Positions 31,983 through 41,929 of a stretch of 64,000 bases of DNA are shown piece after piece. Origin of the DNA: Phallus indusiatus. Taxonomy: Eukaryota > Basidiomycota > Agaricomycetes > Phallales > Phallaceae. Positions within the stretch are counted from its first letter, which is position 1; the number at the start of each line of letters is the position of its first letter. Location: assembly GCA_027605045.1 (NCBI GenBank), contig JAQFWX010000023.1:558001-622000 (forward strand), given 5' to 3'. The translations under genes and the position numbers were made by a program. The notes below the pieces were generated by a model. The model was not told the origin of the DNA. It worked only from the letters and a program-made list of their open reading frames with translations, and ran no database searches.

Positions 31983-32269
31983 GTAGCGTACCCTGACAGA
32001 ATTCTAATTTATGTACTTCTAGTCGCCCATGTTTTGTTCATATATTCTGCTCTACTGTTTTGTGTTATTTGTATTCTCGAATTAAATCCGTAGTTTTGGC
32101 AGCATATATCAGTAAACTTATGAATGTAACATAAAAATCAGAATTGACTGTATTCATACTATAGTATAACAACTGAAATGTTAAACTAAACATTGAAAGG
32201 GTAATTTCGGATATTTTTGAAAGGATAAAATTTGTAAACTGAAAACGACTATCTCGAAATCAGTGTACC

Positions 32270-33172
32270 CTACTGCGTCTCCTCTGAAGGCCCGTCTTGC
32301 ACTGCCGTGAGTTGATCTGCCCAGCATTCTTCTTCATGCTCCCCAATTGCTTCTTCGGCCATACCAAGGTCGCAGAAACGACAGAACTTGATTTGCGATA
32401 CTTTGGATGTGGAGGGTTGTGTGGTACTAGAGGACTCGAAGCTATGCCGCTTTTCCCAGCCTTTGTAATTTTGATAGTAAGAGTCAGGATCGACCTTCAC
32501 CTTGCCCTTGCCCTTGCCCTTGCCCTTCAAGTTGGACTTGTTGTACGCATGAAACTCTTTGAGAAGTTCCTCGACAGGAACTGGGCTAGAGCTTTTAGCC
32601 CTATCAGACTCATCTACAATGCGTGTGGCATTAGTTAGGGCTATATTAGACAAAGAGAAGCTCCTTCTTACCTTCCCTCTGAATATTTTCAATTTTATCG
32701 AGCAATTCTTCGACTGCAGGGTTGAAAGGTTGTTCGAGACAGAGATCGGCAGTGTGACGACCTTTATGAGCATTATATGCTGATAATAAATGTGAGCAAG
32801 ACCCAAATTATTGAAATAACACATACCTCGATTATAAATCTGACGTTGGGACCGACGAACCACTCGTAATTCAGACCGCTCTACTGACGCCACCATAGAA
32901 AGTGAAACTGGCTGAATTTCTACGTCGACGAATGTTATCAACGAAACCAACAAAAATGCAAGCAATCGACCTACCTCTGTGTTTATCCAAGGAAGGATAT
33001 ACACCCCAAAAATCGGCGTTTGCACGAACTTTATTTAGATCAACTGCAAATTGAGTGAGTGAAATAAAAAAAAAGGATCACAAAACGAAATTACTATATA
33101 ATCCGCAAACATCGCAGATCATGTAATATCTCTCTCTGACACGATGAACCGTCACAAACTGTGGATCATCCT
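32270..33172 (-). pseudogene. 3' half of an unknown zinc-binding protein gene split by A2
   Basis: This half holds the rest of exon 2 (33095-33172) and exons 32975-33043, 32827-32907 (or to 32919), 32672-32779 and 32270-32613, all with GT-AG introns of 47-70 nt. With the half at 41541-41929 it gives 1,017 coding nt (339 codons) in one frame, which validates the model. Encoded features are DVCGLY (second half of a Cys cluster), KVRANADFWGVYPSLDKHR, a KGKGKGKGKVK run from a TTGCCC hexamer repeat (near 32501-32528), and a C-terminal CRFCDLGMAEEAIGEHEEEC C2HC-like motif. I cannot name the family. It is broken by the insertion, so a normal product cannot be made. Confidence 0.8.
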
Positions 33173-33524
33173 TGTTAGGGCGACTCAGGGCACACACCTA
33201 GAGGAGGGAAAACCTAAGATCTATTGAGGGGCATCGACTAACTACTCACCTAGAGGAGGGAAAACCTAAGAGAACAAGCTTAGGTATCCCCCTCTAGGGA
33301 AAACGCATATAAGTACAGGATACGAAGCGCTCGACTGATCCCCATGGGATCCGAGGAGATACAGACAGAAATCGAGGAAAATCGAAGAGATCGAAAAATC
33401 GAGAAAACGATGGAACTAATGGAAACGGCAAAGTACGGGAAATGAAGGAAATCGTAACACGAAATGAAACCGAAAGAAATCGAAGGAATCGAATAATCGG
33501 AAAAGGCGCTAGCGTACCGTGACA
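33173..33524 (-). repeat. 3' LTR of A2
   Basis: 352 bp, minus orientation. The polypurine tract precedes it (plus-strand CCACCCCCCCCTTCAA from 33525). Confidence 0.93.
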
Positions 33525-33566
33525 CCACCCCCCCCTTCAACAAGGCGGCGACCCGACGCCTGAGAT

Positions 33567-36344
33567 TCAGCTATTAGGACGCGGAAGGAAAATAAGACCG
33601 CCAATCATTCTGGGTGCATTCGGATGAGATCGATAGAAATCTTGTACGAGATCGTGTGCTGCGACATCCTTCTCGGGAATCCATTGGTCGTGCTCGGGAC
33701 CATAGCCCTCCCAGCGAACCTTGAACTCCAGTCGCCGGCGGAAAACACGACTGTCCAATATTTCTTCAACCACATAATGTTCACCATCATCGCGAATCTC
33801 CGGGGGTGGAGGAGGTTTAGAACGACGACCTGGTATACTATCCGGTCTCATTGGTTTCAACTTACTGACGTGGAACACGGGGTGAATTCGAGACATCGAT
33901 TTCGGTAGAACGAGTCGATATGAGCGGGTCCCGACTTTGGTCGCGATGGGAAATGGGCCTAGGAAGCGATGCGATAATTTGGCAGATGGACGAGTGGTTT
34001 TGATATCGCTAGCATCTAGATAAACCTTATCTCCAGATTTGTAGTTAGGAGCCGGTAAATGTTTACGATCGTAGTACTTAGCCATGTCGTCCTTAGCCTT
34101 AAGAATCGCAGCGCGAGCTTCCTCCCAAGAATGAGACATCCTATTCTTGAAGTCATTAACCGATTCGATCTTCGATTCTGTTGAACGCGGTTCGAAACCC
34201 ATTCGAGGGTGGCGACCAGTATCGAGTTCGAAAGGTGTCGCTTGGGTAGCCGAATGAACATGATTGTTATATGCGAACTCGGCCATCGGTAGCAATCGAT
34301 CCCAGTCGTCTTGACGCTCAGAGGTGAAGATACGAAGATATTGCTCTACTTCAGCATTCGCTCGTTCTGTCTGACCATCGGTCTGGGGGTGGTACGCAGT
34401 AGAGCGCGCAAGCCGAATGCCAAGTAATCGAGAGAGTTCCTGGGTAAAACGAGACGAGAACTGAGGTCCTCGATCCGAGATGATCTTCTCGGGTAGTCCA
34501 TGCAACTTCCAGACGTGTTGGAGGTAGAGAGATGCAAGGCCAGAAGCGTCAACAGTAGTAAATGTTGGGACGAAATGAACCCGTTTCGTCAACGAGTCTA
34601 TTACAGAGAGGATTGCGTCATAACCATTCGATTCGGGGAGTTCGACAATGAAATCGACTGATATGAATTGCCAAGGTCGATTTGGAGTTTCGGTAGGTTG
34701 TAGTTCGCCATACGGAGCATGTCGAGAAGGTTTCGTCCGCATACAAGTGTCGCAAGCCTCTACATACCGCTGTACATATCGAGAAATCCCTGGCCACCAA
34801 AAGGTTCGCGATACCAGTTCCAATGTTTTAAATCGACCTGGGTGACCAGCGAGTTTGGTGTCATGGTGTCGTTGAACGATTTCTCGCCGTAGATCGTCTA
34901 CTTCGGGAACATAGATCTTCCCTCGGTAGTAAATGACATCCTGATCTTCAGCCCATTCGCTGGTGTGAACCGATCTCCCGCCTATCGCCTTGAGGGATTC
35001 GATGGCTTTCGAAACGCTATCTTCTCGTTTGCCTTCTCTGTTCGCCTTCCGTATCTGGCCTAGGAACTCGTCCTCCTCCCCTCTAAGGCGGAATGTTTGC
35101 ATGGCGTTGACGGCAAACATTTCGGGTTGGATTAGAGTGATATCTCGATTGTCCAACTTTCCCGAGCCATGATCGGCACGACGCGAAAGACCGTCAGGCT
35201 TACCCATCGATTTACCAGGTATATGCCGCAAGGTGAAATCGAAACGTGCGAGATAAACCGACCAACGAGCCTGCCTGCGATTTAGATTACGAGCCGTCAT
35301 GAAGTACTCTAGGTTTTTGTGATCCGTGCGAATGTCAATCGGATGAGTCGCACCTTCCAAGAAATGTCGCCACTCTTCTAATGCTCGAATGATAGCTAAC
35401 ATCTCTTTATCGTGGATTTCGTAATTTCGCTCCACCGGGCTCAAAGCCTTCGAGAAGAAGGCCACTGGATGCCATTTGTTGTCCTCGAGAGAAGGTTGAG
35501 ACAAGACGGCACCTGTCGCGAAATCAGAACTGTCAGCTTCTACCCGATAGGGCTTCGATGGATCGGGAATCGCAAGAACTGGGGCAGAGGTCATTGCCGA
35601 TTTCAGAGAATCGAAAGCTTGTTGACAAATGTCGGACCAGGTGAACGGGGCTTCTTTCTTAGTGAGACCGAATAAGGGGACAGCGATCCGTGAGAAGTCC
35701 TTGATAAATCGACGATAGAAGTTTGCGAAACCCAAAACGACTGCACCTCGGTGACATTTTTCGGGACTGGCCAATCTCTGACACCCGACACCTTCGCGGG
35801 ATCCATTTCGACAGTGTTCTCGGAGATGACCAGACCTAAATACTCGATCTTAGTACGACAGAATTCACACTTCTCGGCTTTGAGATAGAGTTTATGCTCC
35901 TTAGCCGTTCTAAGACACGACGTGTGATGCGATCGTGTTCTTCTTTCGTTCTCGTGTAGATCAGGATATCGTCGATATAAACAGCCACAACCCCTCCGTG
36001 ATCATGTCTTCGAAAATCTCGTTCATCATCGTCTGGAAGGTCGCTGGACTGTTAGTCAGACCAAAGAACATGACCAAGGGTTCGAACAGTCCTCGATTTG
36101 TGCGAAATGCTGCTTTCCACTCATCGCCCTCTTTGATGCGAACATTGTTGTATCCCCATCTAACATCGAGTTTCGTGAAGTACTTCGCACCCCTTAATTT
36201 GTTGACAAGTTCGGGAATTAGGGGTAACGGGTATCGATTTTTGATGGTCATCGCGTTGAGAGCTCGATAGTCTTGAATAAGTCGTAGAGAGCCGTCTTTC
36301 TTCTTGATGAAGAAAACCGGGGAAGCCATGGGCGATTTCGAGGG
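33567..36344 (-). pseudogene. A2 Pol: RT, RNase H, integrase, chromodomain
   Basis: From 36344 downward it reads [20 protein letters not shown] into the RT palm, loses frame just before VYIDDIL (one G short near 35993), and again near 35736 before LGFANFYRRF. From there one frame of about 730 residues runs unbroken through RNase H, integrase and the chromodomain to 33567. This shows the joined sequence that A1 has lost at 30076 and 31045. The catalytic motifs match those listed for A1. Confidence 0.9.
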
Positions 36345-36349
36345 GCGGA

Positions 36350-36651
36350 TGTAACGGATTTGGGATATAGGAATGGGCCCCCCTGGGGCCCATTAATGGC
36401 CTAGTGCCCATGCAGTGCCTTTGGCACTGCAGCTGCAGTAGTTGCGCGTCACAGCGTGACGCTTAAGCGCCCGTCACACCTTTACAGCGGTGTGACCAGT
36501 AGTTACATTAGTGAATCTTAATCTTTCCTACTACTACTGCATGTAATTCCCTATTAGCCTAACTGAGCAATAGACAGGAATTCTGTGCACTTGTGGGAAA
36601 ATAAGAAAACCCTTTATCAGACCCCCCTGTGGTCTGATAAAAACTGTTACA
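36350..36651 (+). repeat. 5' LTR of element D
   Basis: 302 bp with five hairpins: 9-bp stem and 3-nt loop at 36373-36393; 8 and 3 at 36412-36430; 7 and 3 at 36446-36462; 8 and 8 at 36473-36496; 10 and 7 at 36614-36640. No clear TATA box was found. Confidence 0.92.
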
Positions 36652-36700
36652 TCTTTTTGCACAGCTCCATCCACAGATAGTGGAGCTATTGCCACACCCT

Positions 36701-37714
36701 ATGTCTGTAGCCACAGAGCTGTATCAGTACAAGCTCAAAGCTTTGGGCAATGTCCTTAGCACTTTCCAGAAGCTGGAAAGAACCCATACTGACTCTAAAA
36801 GAGTCAGATACACTGCCAGTTTGGCAGACCAGCTTGAGGAGCTGGATGATCTCCTCATCCCTGCTGCAGCCAGCAGGGATCCATTTAAGGATTGTGTCCT
36901 TTCAAGGACACTTCATATCAGCAGTTTTACAGCTGATTTTACAACTGTACTATTGGGTCAGTTGAGACCATCTTTCTTTGAAAGATGGGGTATGAGATGG
37001 CCTTCTGACAGCCACTCCTCTGTCTGTACCAGACAGAAACTCATTGATAAGCTTGTTCTTATCAGTAAAATCATCCTTAGTGATGAAAAGACTGGTTTGG
37101 AGTTCCTCCCAGTCCTTAGAGCCAGCTGGGGAGATCCTGCTTCATGGGCTCCTCCTGCCCCTCTACCTGCCCCTCCTGGAGGCATGGAAGGTTCCCAGGC
37201 TACCTTAGCCTGTAGTTCCATCACTGTTAGTGATGTAAAAGCTGGAAAAGAGGTCCCTAGCCCTCTCCCAGCTCCCCAGGCAGCTCCAGAGGTACCCACT
37301 CCTCCTGCCTGTCCCCCTGCTCCTCCTGAGGACAGGAAAGCTTCTGGGCTTATCCCAGATCATCTTCCTATACTCCAAAAGGAAGATAAACAAGCTGAGG
37401 AACTTCCCAGTCCCCCAGCAATGTTGCCTGAGGCTATGGAGACAGGTGCTCCTCCTGCCTCAGTCCCACCTGTCTTTGCAGACAGGAAAAAGTTAAATAG
37501 CTGTTTGGCTATTTTACCAGGGGAAGAGTCACATGGGAAACCAAGTGATTCATTCATTTTTTCATCCAATTCCCTTGGATCTTTTTTCCTTCCTTCAGCT
37601 CCAAGCAGAAGGAGCACCTCTGCCTCCCAGAGGTGCACAGGGGTCAGACTTTCTGACTCCAGATCATCCAGTAGTCCTAACAGACTCTCCAAGGATCTTT
37701 TTAGAGTTCCTTAA
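36701..37714 (+). CDS. Single ORF of element D, unknown, possibly Gag-like
   Basis: 337 residues from the first ATG (36701). The N-terminal 145 residues look helical (ELYQYKLKALGNVLSTFQKL, SLADQLEELDDLLIPA, RQKLIDKLVLISKIILSDEK). After residue 145 the chain is Pro/Ala/Ser-rich and probably disordered (APPAPLPAPPGG, PPACPPAPPEDR). A helical front and proline-rich tail in a lone ORF between LTRs recalls GAG-only non-autonomous elements, but I see no zinc knuckle, so this is inference. Coding is compatible with about 20 perfect hairpins, for example at 36762-36780, 36789-36807, 36859-36878, 36968-36988 and 37614-37636. This is a strong constraint on codon choice. Confidence 0.7.
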   Translation: MSVATELYQYKLKALGNVLSTFQKLERTHTDSKRVRYTASLADQLEELDDLLIPAAASRDPFKDCVLSRTLHISSFTADFTTVLLGQLRPSFFERWGMRWPSDSHSSVCTRQKLIDKLVLISKIILSDEKTGLEFLPVLRASWGDPASWAPPAPLPAPPGGMEGSQATLACSSITVSDVKAGKEVPSPLPAPQAAPEVPTPPACPPAPPEDRKASGLIPDHLPILQKEDKQAEELPSPPAMLPEAMETGAPPASVPPVFADRKKLNSCLAILPGEESHGKPSDSFIFSSNSLGSFFLPSAPSRRSTSASQRCTGVRLSDSRSSSSPNRLSKDLFRVP

Positions 37715-38002
37715 ACACTGACAGAGTGGATAATTCTGTCAGTCTGCTGCCATGCTCCCAGTGATTTATCTCAGTCATTTTTGGGCTACAGTAGATCTTT
37801 TACTGGACTTAAATGGTCCAGTACATTCCCTCATCATCACCTGATGAGTTTTATTTATTTTTATTTTGCCCTTCCTTCCCCATTTCCATTCCTTATTCCC
37901 CCCTCCCTATTTGCGCTTTTGCGCGTCACGCGTCACGCGTGACAATCCCTTTTCTCCTGCCTTTCTTCAGTTTGACTTGGTTCCCAAGTCAGCCGGGGAA
38001 GA

Positions 38003-38304
38003 TGTAACGGATTTGGGATATAGGAATGGGCCCCCCTGGGGCCCATTAATGGCCTAGTGCCCATGCAGTGCCTTTGGCACTGCAGCTGCAGTAGTTGCGC
38101 GTCACAGCGTGACGCTTAAGCGCCCGTCACACCTTTACAGCGGTGTGACCAGTAGTTACATTAGTGAATCTTAATCTTTCCTACTACTACTGCATGTAAT
38201 TCCCTATTAGCCTAACTGAGCAATAGACAGGAATTCTGTGCACTTGTGGGAAAATAAGAAAACCCTTTATCAGACCCCCCTGTGGTCTGATAAAAACTGT
38301 TACA
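38003..38304 (+). repeat. 3' LTR of element D
   Basis: 302 bp, same as the 5' LTR. It is preceded by GGGGAAGA (37995-38002), a short polypurine tract. Confidence 0.92.
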
Positions 38305-38309
38305 GCGGA

Positions 38310-39755
38310 TTCGACCAGAACGAAGATTCTCTTCCAGGAACGCATCGAGCTCCTTCTGTTCATTAGGCGAAAGGGGGTACACCTTGCAAAACTTGGGATC
38401 CGAATCAGGTAGGAGCTCTATCGCATGATCCCACTTCTTCGAAGGTGGCAATGAATCGAAAGACTCTTTCGCGAAAACGTCTTCGAAATCGTGGAACATT
38501 TCGGGGACGATCTCTCGAAATCCAGATTTGAGTGTACCTGTTAGGGCTACTCAGCTCAGGCTAGAGGGAGGGGATCCTAAGATAATATATTGCGGAAAAC
38601 ACTAACTACTCACCTAGAGGGAGGGGATCCTAAGAGAACAAGCTTAGGGACCCTCACTCTAGGGACAGCGACTATATACATGAAAAACGATAGCGCGGCG
38701 TGCGGCCCTGACACAACTAAGTGCTAGGCGCCCGAACCGAACCTAAGCGACGTGATGTCACGGGCATCACGCCGAGTACGAGCGCGCGACGCGCGCGAGT
38801 AAAGAAAGTGAAATAGAGGCAGAACGAGGAAACGGAAAATGGAAGTAATGGACGGGAAATGTAAATGAAATAGAAATAAACATATACCGATAATAATAAA
38901 TAAGGAAAGTAAGGGGACGCGGTAGCGTACCCTGACAGTACCCCTTGTGTTATTCGCATGCGCCTGAGCCAATCGCTGTGAGATGGTTTCAGTTGCTCTG
39001 ATGCGGCAACTGTCCAGGGGTTCTGAATTAAGAGAAACCGCGAACAGTCGATCTCCCTCTTCTGGGTGAAACTCATCCTCCACATTCACGAGATCTGGCA
39101 TATCTGGATCTGTGGATTCGGTTTCGTCAAGGGTGACAGGAGGGATTGCTCGAACTGAACGTAGGAAACGTTTTGGGCCTTTCTTTTCGACAGGAGGCGG
39201 TCTACAAGATCGACATTCGGGATTACACCGGGTCAGCTCCACCTCACCAGTTGAGTAGTCAATCACCGGGTTATGAGCCTTGAACCAGGGTAATCCAAGC
39301 AGCACTGGGTACTTGCCGAGGGCAGTGATGGCAAACATGACGCGTTCGGAATGTGTCTGATATCGCATCACCAAGTCCACCACGTGTGTGATGTTTCCTG
39401 CTTGGTTGGGAGTACCATCAACGTTGAAAACGGGAATCGGTTTCGGTAAGCGAATCTTCGGGAGCCGATTTTTCTCGACAAAGTCTTGGTCAAGGAACAT
39501 CCCACTGGCACCGGTGTCAAGCATCGCCTTTGAATGAATGAGATCGCCAGTGTCGGTGCTCTGGAGTTCTACATCGATTTCGAGTTTTTGAGTGCCGGCA
39601 GTGGCGTTCAGACGGTATTCGTGTGGAATCCGCTTGCGTTTTCCAATCGAAAGGCGACGAGGAGCAGGGATCGGAGGATTTGAGGGAGGAATAGATGCAT
39701 CAGAATCAATAGAATTCGAATCAGAAGTCTCATTGCACTTGTCGTCTATGTACAA
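38310..39755 (-). pseudogene. A2 Pol: protease and RT start, split by solo LTR-B
   Basis: From 39755 the protease frame reads to CNPECRSCRPPPVEKKG without the C insertion seen in A1, then on to AHANNTRGT at 38943. There the solo LTR-B interrupts. It resumes at 38533 as LKSGFREIVPEMFHDFEDVF and runs to LRSGRIR at 38310, where D enters. The aspartic protease motif is DTGASGMF. Confidence 0.88.
38539..38937 (-). repeat. Solo LTR of family B
   Basis: 399 bp, complete, with target duplicates GTACC at 38534-38538 and 38938-38942. It supplies the reference for the interrupted copy at 14257. In minus orientation the ends are TGTCAGGGTACGC and CCCTAACA. Confidence 0.92.
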
Positions 39756-39796
39756 TACATCGAATCTATTTGATGTCGGCAGTGAGGGCGCATCCC

Positions 39797-40768
39797 TTAC
39801 TCGCTGCCATTCTGAAAATCCTCTCTGGTCGAAGTGATCGCGATCTCATTTTCTTCGACAGCAATCTCAGCACGATTCTGCGTTTCCAGCACATCTTGTT
39901 GAGTGAAGCGTTGTTCGAGAATTTCGTCGATTTCATCGGCCTGCATGAATCGAACATCGAACGCGCGTGGGCAGTCCTTAACGAGATGGCCTAACTGCCC
40001 ACATCGGAAGCACCGGGCTGTCTCAGTCTGTACGCGGCGACGAGCAGCGTCAACCTCCATGGCATCATTTCGGATTGGAGGTACGACGTTAACTGAAGTA
40101 GAAACCGATGGTCGTACAGGGGGAGAGATGGTGGTAGGAATCGATGCGCGAGGCGGGGGAAAGGGAGGTGGGGAGTAGATAGGGGGTCCAGCTGTACGTT
40201 GATAGACCGGGAAGGGGCTGGGTCGAGTTCGGGATATCGGAATCGACGTAAGAGGGGTTGAAATCGAATTACCGGGAACGACTCGTCGTTGGGTGGCATT
40301 GAAAGCATCGTTGGTACGATGAGCTTGATCGAAAAGACGAGCGGCTTGAACCCAGCCTTCGTAATCGCTATAATCGGGTCGATTCTGCATCGTTCCAACC
40401 TTACTGGCGATTTCTCGATCTAAGCCCTGTCGGTAGTAGGTGGTTAACGCAAGACCATCATGAACCGTGAAACCCGCGCGATCCATGATAATGCGAAAGG
40501 CGTCAGTGTAATCATCTACGTTTCGACCTCCTTGAGCATAACGTCCTGAAAGAAGGAGGTTCAGCGAATCTTCAGCCTCGGTTACCGGGAAGAATTCAGA
40601 GCGAAACTTTTGTCGGAAGTCTTCCCAGGTCTCATAAGGAACCAACCCTCGATTGTACTGGGCCTGAATAAGCTCGGCGAAGGCACCAGCACGCCCACTA
40701 TTCATGTAAGAAAGTACCCAAACGATTTTGGTACTGAGATTCGGGAAATCGCTGCCACATACGCTCAT
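39797..40768 (-). CDS. Gag of A2
   Basis: 323 residues, the same as A1 Gag at the protein level as far as I can compare, with the CFRCGQLGHLVKDC knuckle. The ATG is at 40768 in the +1 frame relative to the N-terminal segment at 40765-41040, which is joined by the same A-run problem (GCAAAACGG). Two point differences from A1 were noted near the 3' end (around 39786 and 39868). Confidence 0.88.
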   Translation of the reverse strand: MSVCGSDFPNLSTKIVWVLSYMNSGRAGAFAELIQAQYNRGLVPYETWEDFRQKFRSEFFPVTEAEDSLNLLLSGRYAQGGRNVDDYTDAFRIIMDRAGFTVHDGLALTTYYRQGLDREIASKVGTMQNRPDYSDYEGWVQAARLFDQAHRTNDAFNATQRRVVPGNSISTPLTSIPISRTRPSPFPVYQRTAGPPIYSPPPFPPPRASIPTTISPPVRPSVSTSVNVVPPIRNDAMEVDAARRRVQTETARCFRCGQLGHLVKDCPRAFDVRFMQADEIDEILEQRFTQQDVLETQNRAEIAVEENEIAITSTREDFQNGSE

Positions 40769-41040
40769 GTAAAGATCGACAGAGTTCCAGAAGGTACGGC
40801 CGTTTTGCGATCCCCATCATAGGCGAGAGGTACAGCAGGGCGAGTGTTTCGAGACGATCTCGTCTCGTTTTGGGGATTTGGAGCCGAGGCTCTGGGATTG
40901 GGGTTTGTCGGATTAGAGGGATCGGCAGCAGGAGCCTGAGGGGTGAAGAGTCGGTCGAGATGAGTTACGAGCTCTTCTATTCTTTGTTCAATCGCAGAGA
41001 GGCGACTTTCAGTAGTAGGGTCACTCTCTTCTAGATCCAT
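40765..41040 (-). CDS. Gag N-terminal segment of A2
   Basis: 91 residues, the same as in A1, starting MDLEESDPTTES. It overlaps the Gag ATG by 4 nt (ATGA), so a reinitiation mode of expression would also be possible. Confidence 0.7.
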   Translation of the reverse strand: MDLEESDPTTESRLSAIEQRIEELVTHLDRLFTPQAPAADPSNPTNPNPRASAPNPQNETRSSRNTRPAVPLAYDGDRKTAVPSGTLSIFT

Positions 41041-41183
41041 GACGAAAGAAATCGAAGAACGAAGGACGGAGGGGTCGTTTTATGGGCGAAAAGCGTCGGG
41101 AACGTCTGAGACAATGCTGACAAAGAGTTTCCGAAAGAAACGACAATAGAAACGACCGGTCCGAAGGTAGAAGCTTGTTCTAC

Positions 41184-41535
41184 TGTTAGGGCGACTCAGG
41201 GCACACACCTAGAGGAGGGAAAACCTAAGATCTATTGAGGGGCATCGACTAACTACTCACCTAGAGGAGGGAAAACCTAAGAGAACAAGCTTAGGTATCC
41301 CCCTCTAGGGAAAACGCATATAAGTACAGGATACGAAGCGCTCGACTGATCCCCATGGGATCCGAGGAGATACAGACAGAAATCGAGGAAAATCGAAGAG
41401 ATCGAAAAATCGAGAAAACGATGGAACTAATGGAAACGGCAAAGTACGGGAAATGAAGGAAATCGTAACACGAAATGAAACCGAAAGAAATCGAAGGAAT
41501 CGAATAATCGGAAAAGGCGCTAGCGTACCGTGACA
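41184..41535 (-). repeat. 5' LTR of A2
   Basis: 352 bp, minus orientation. The self-priming site lies at 41171-41181 (minus strand AGAACAAGCTT), two bases inside. Confidence 0.93.
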
Positions 41536-41540
41536 ATCCT

Positions 41541-41929
41541 CTACCAGGCCACAGAAGCATTCAAAACCAAGTCTTTTGTTTTCAAAATACTGCTTGAAGC
41601 TAGAAGCCATGATGGGTCTATTGGGTTGCCCCGCTGAACTAGGACTGAACAAACGTCAATAAGTAGTGGATAACATTATGATGAAGCATAAAATACAAAG
41701 GGTACTCCTGGACTAATTTAGCCTCGCGATCGAAAAAAACCAGGTTGCAAGACGCATTTTGAAGATTGATAGGTGAAGTAAAGACGTCAGTCTTCGGGGC
41801 CTTTTCTACGGCCTTGAAGTCGTTACTGTGGTAACGATGCCATAAGAACTCATTAAGGCTGCTCCGAATGAGCGCACGCGTGAGCTTAGAACGGAGAGGA
41901 GAGCTTTTCTGGTTGGAGCGAGAAGACAT
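41541..41929 (-). pseudogene. 5' half of the gene split by A2
   Basis: The ATG at 41929 starts MSSRSNQKSSPLRSKLTRAL. Exon 1 is 41697-41929, the intron 41645-41696 (52 nt). Exon 2 starts at 41644 with PSSAGQPNRPIMASSFKQYF and reads GFECFCGLVED into the insertion. Past A2 it continues DPQFVTVHRVRERYYMICDV at 33172. The C-x-C and C-x2-C pairs suggest a small zinc-binding fold, perhaps GRF-like; this is a guess. Its start is 661 bp from the divergent MULE-like gene at 42591. Confidence 0.8.

Larger units (their letters stand above)
36350..38304 (+). mobile_element. Small LTR element D, hairpin-tiled, non-autonomous
   Basis: Two 302-bp LTRs (36350-36651 and 38003-38304) begin TGTAACGG and end CTGTTACA. 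The target duplicate is GCGGA (36345-36349 and 38305-38309), and the same site is uninterrupted in A1. The two LTRs look identical. The interior (1,351 bp) has one ORF and no RT, RNase H, protease or integrase, so it needs enzymes from elsewhere. At least 28 short perfect stem-loops cover LTRs, ORF and flanks alike. Examples are 36373-36393, 36412-36430, 36614-36640, 36968-36988, 37614-37636 and 37717-37743. It lies opposite in strand to A2. Confidence 0.92.
33173..41535 (-). mobile_element. Ty3/gypsy chromovirus A2, interrupted by D and a solo LTR-B
   Basis: LTRs are at 41184-41535 (5') and 33173-33524 (3'). The target duplicate is ATCCT (33168-33172 and 41536-41540). It is the inverted, nearly identical sister of A1. 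It lies inside an exon of a minus-strand gene in the same orientation as that gene. It contains element D (36350-38304) and a solo LTR-B (38539-38937). Private lesions against A1 are one base lost in a run at about 35991-35994 (GGGG vs GGGGG) and one at about 35734-35737 (TTTT vs TTTTT). Confidence 0.92.

Noticed and set aside
36652..36664. Self-priming site for element D
   Set aside because: TGCACAG after the LTR matches CTGTGCA in the LTR by only 7 nt; too short in an element full of inverted repeats.
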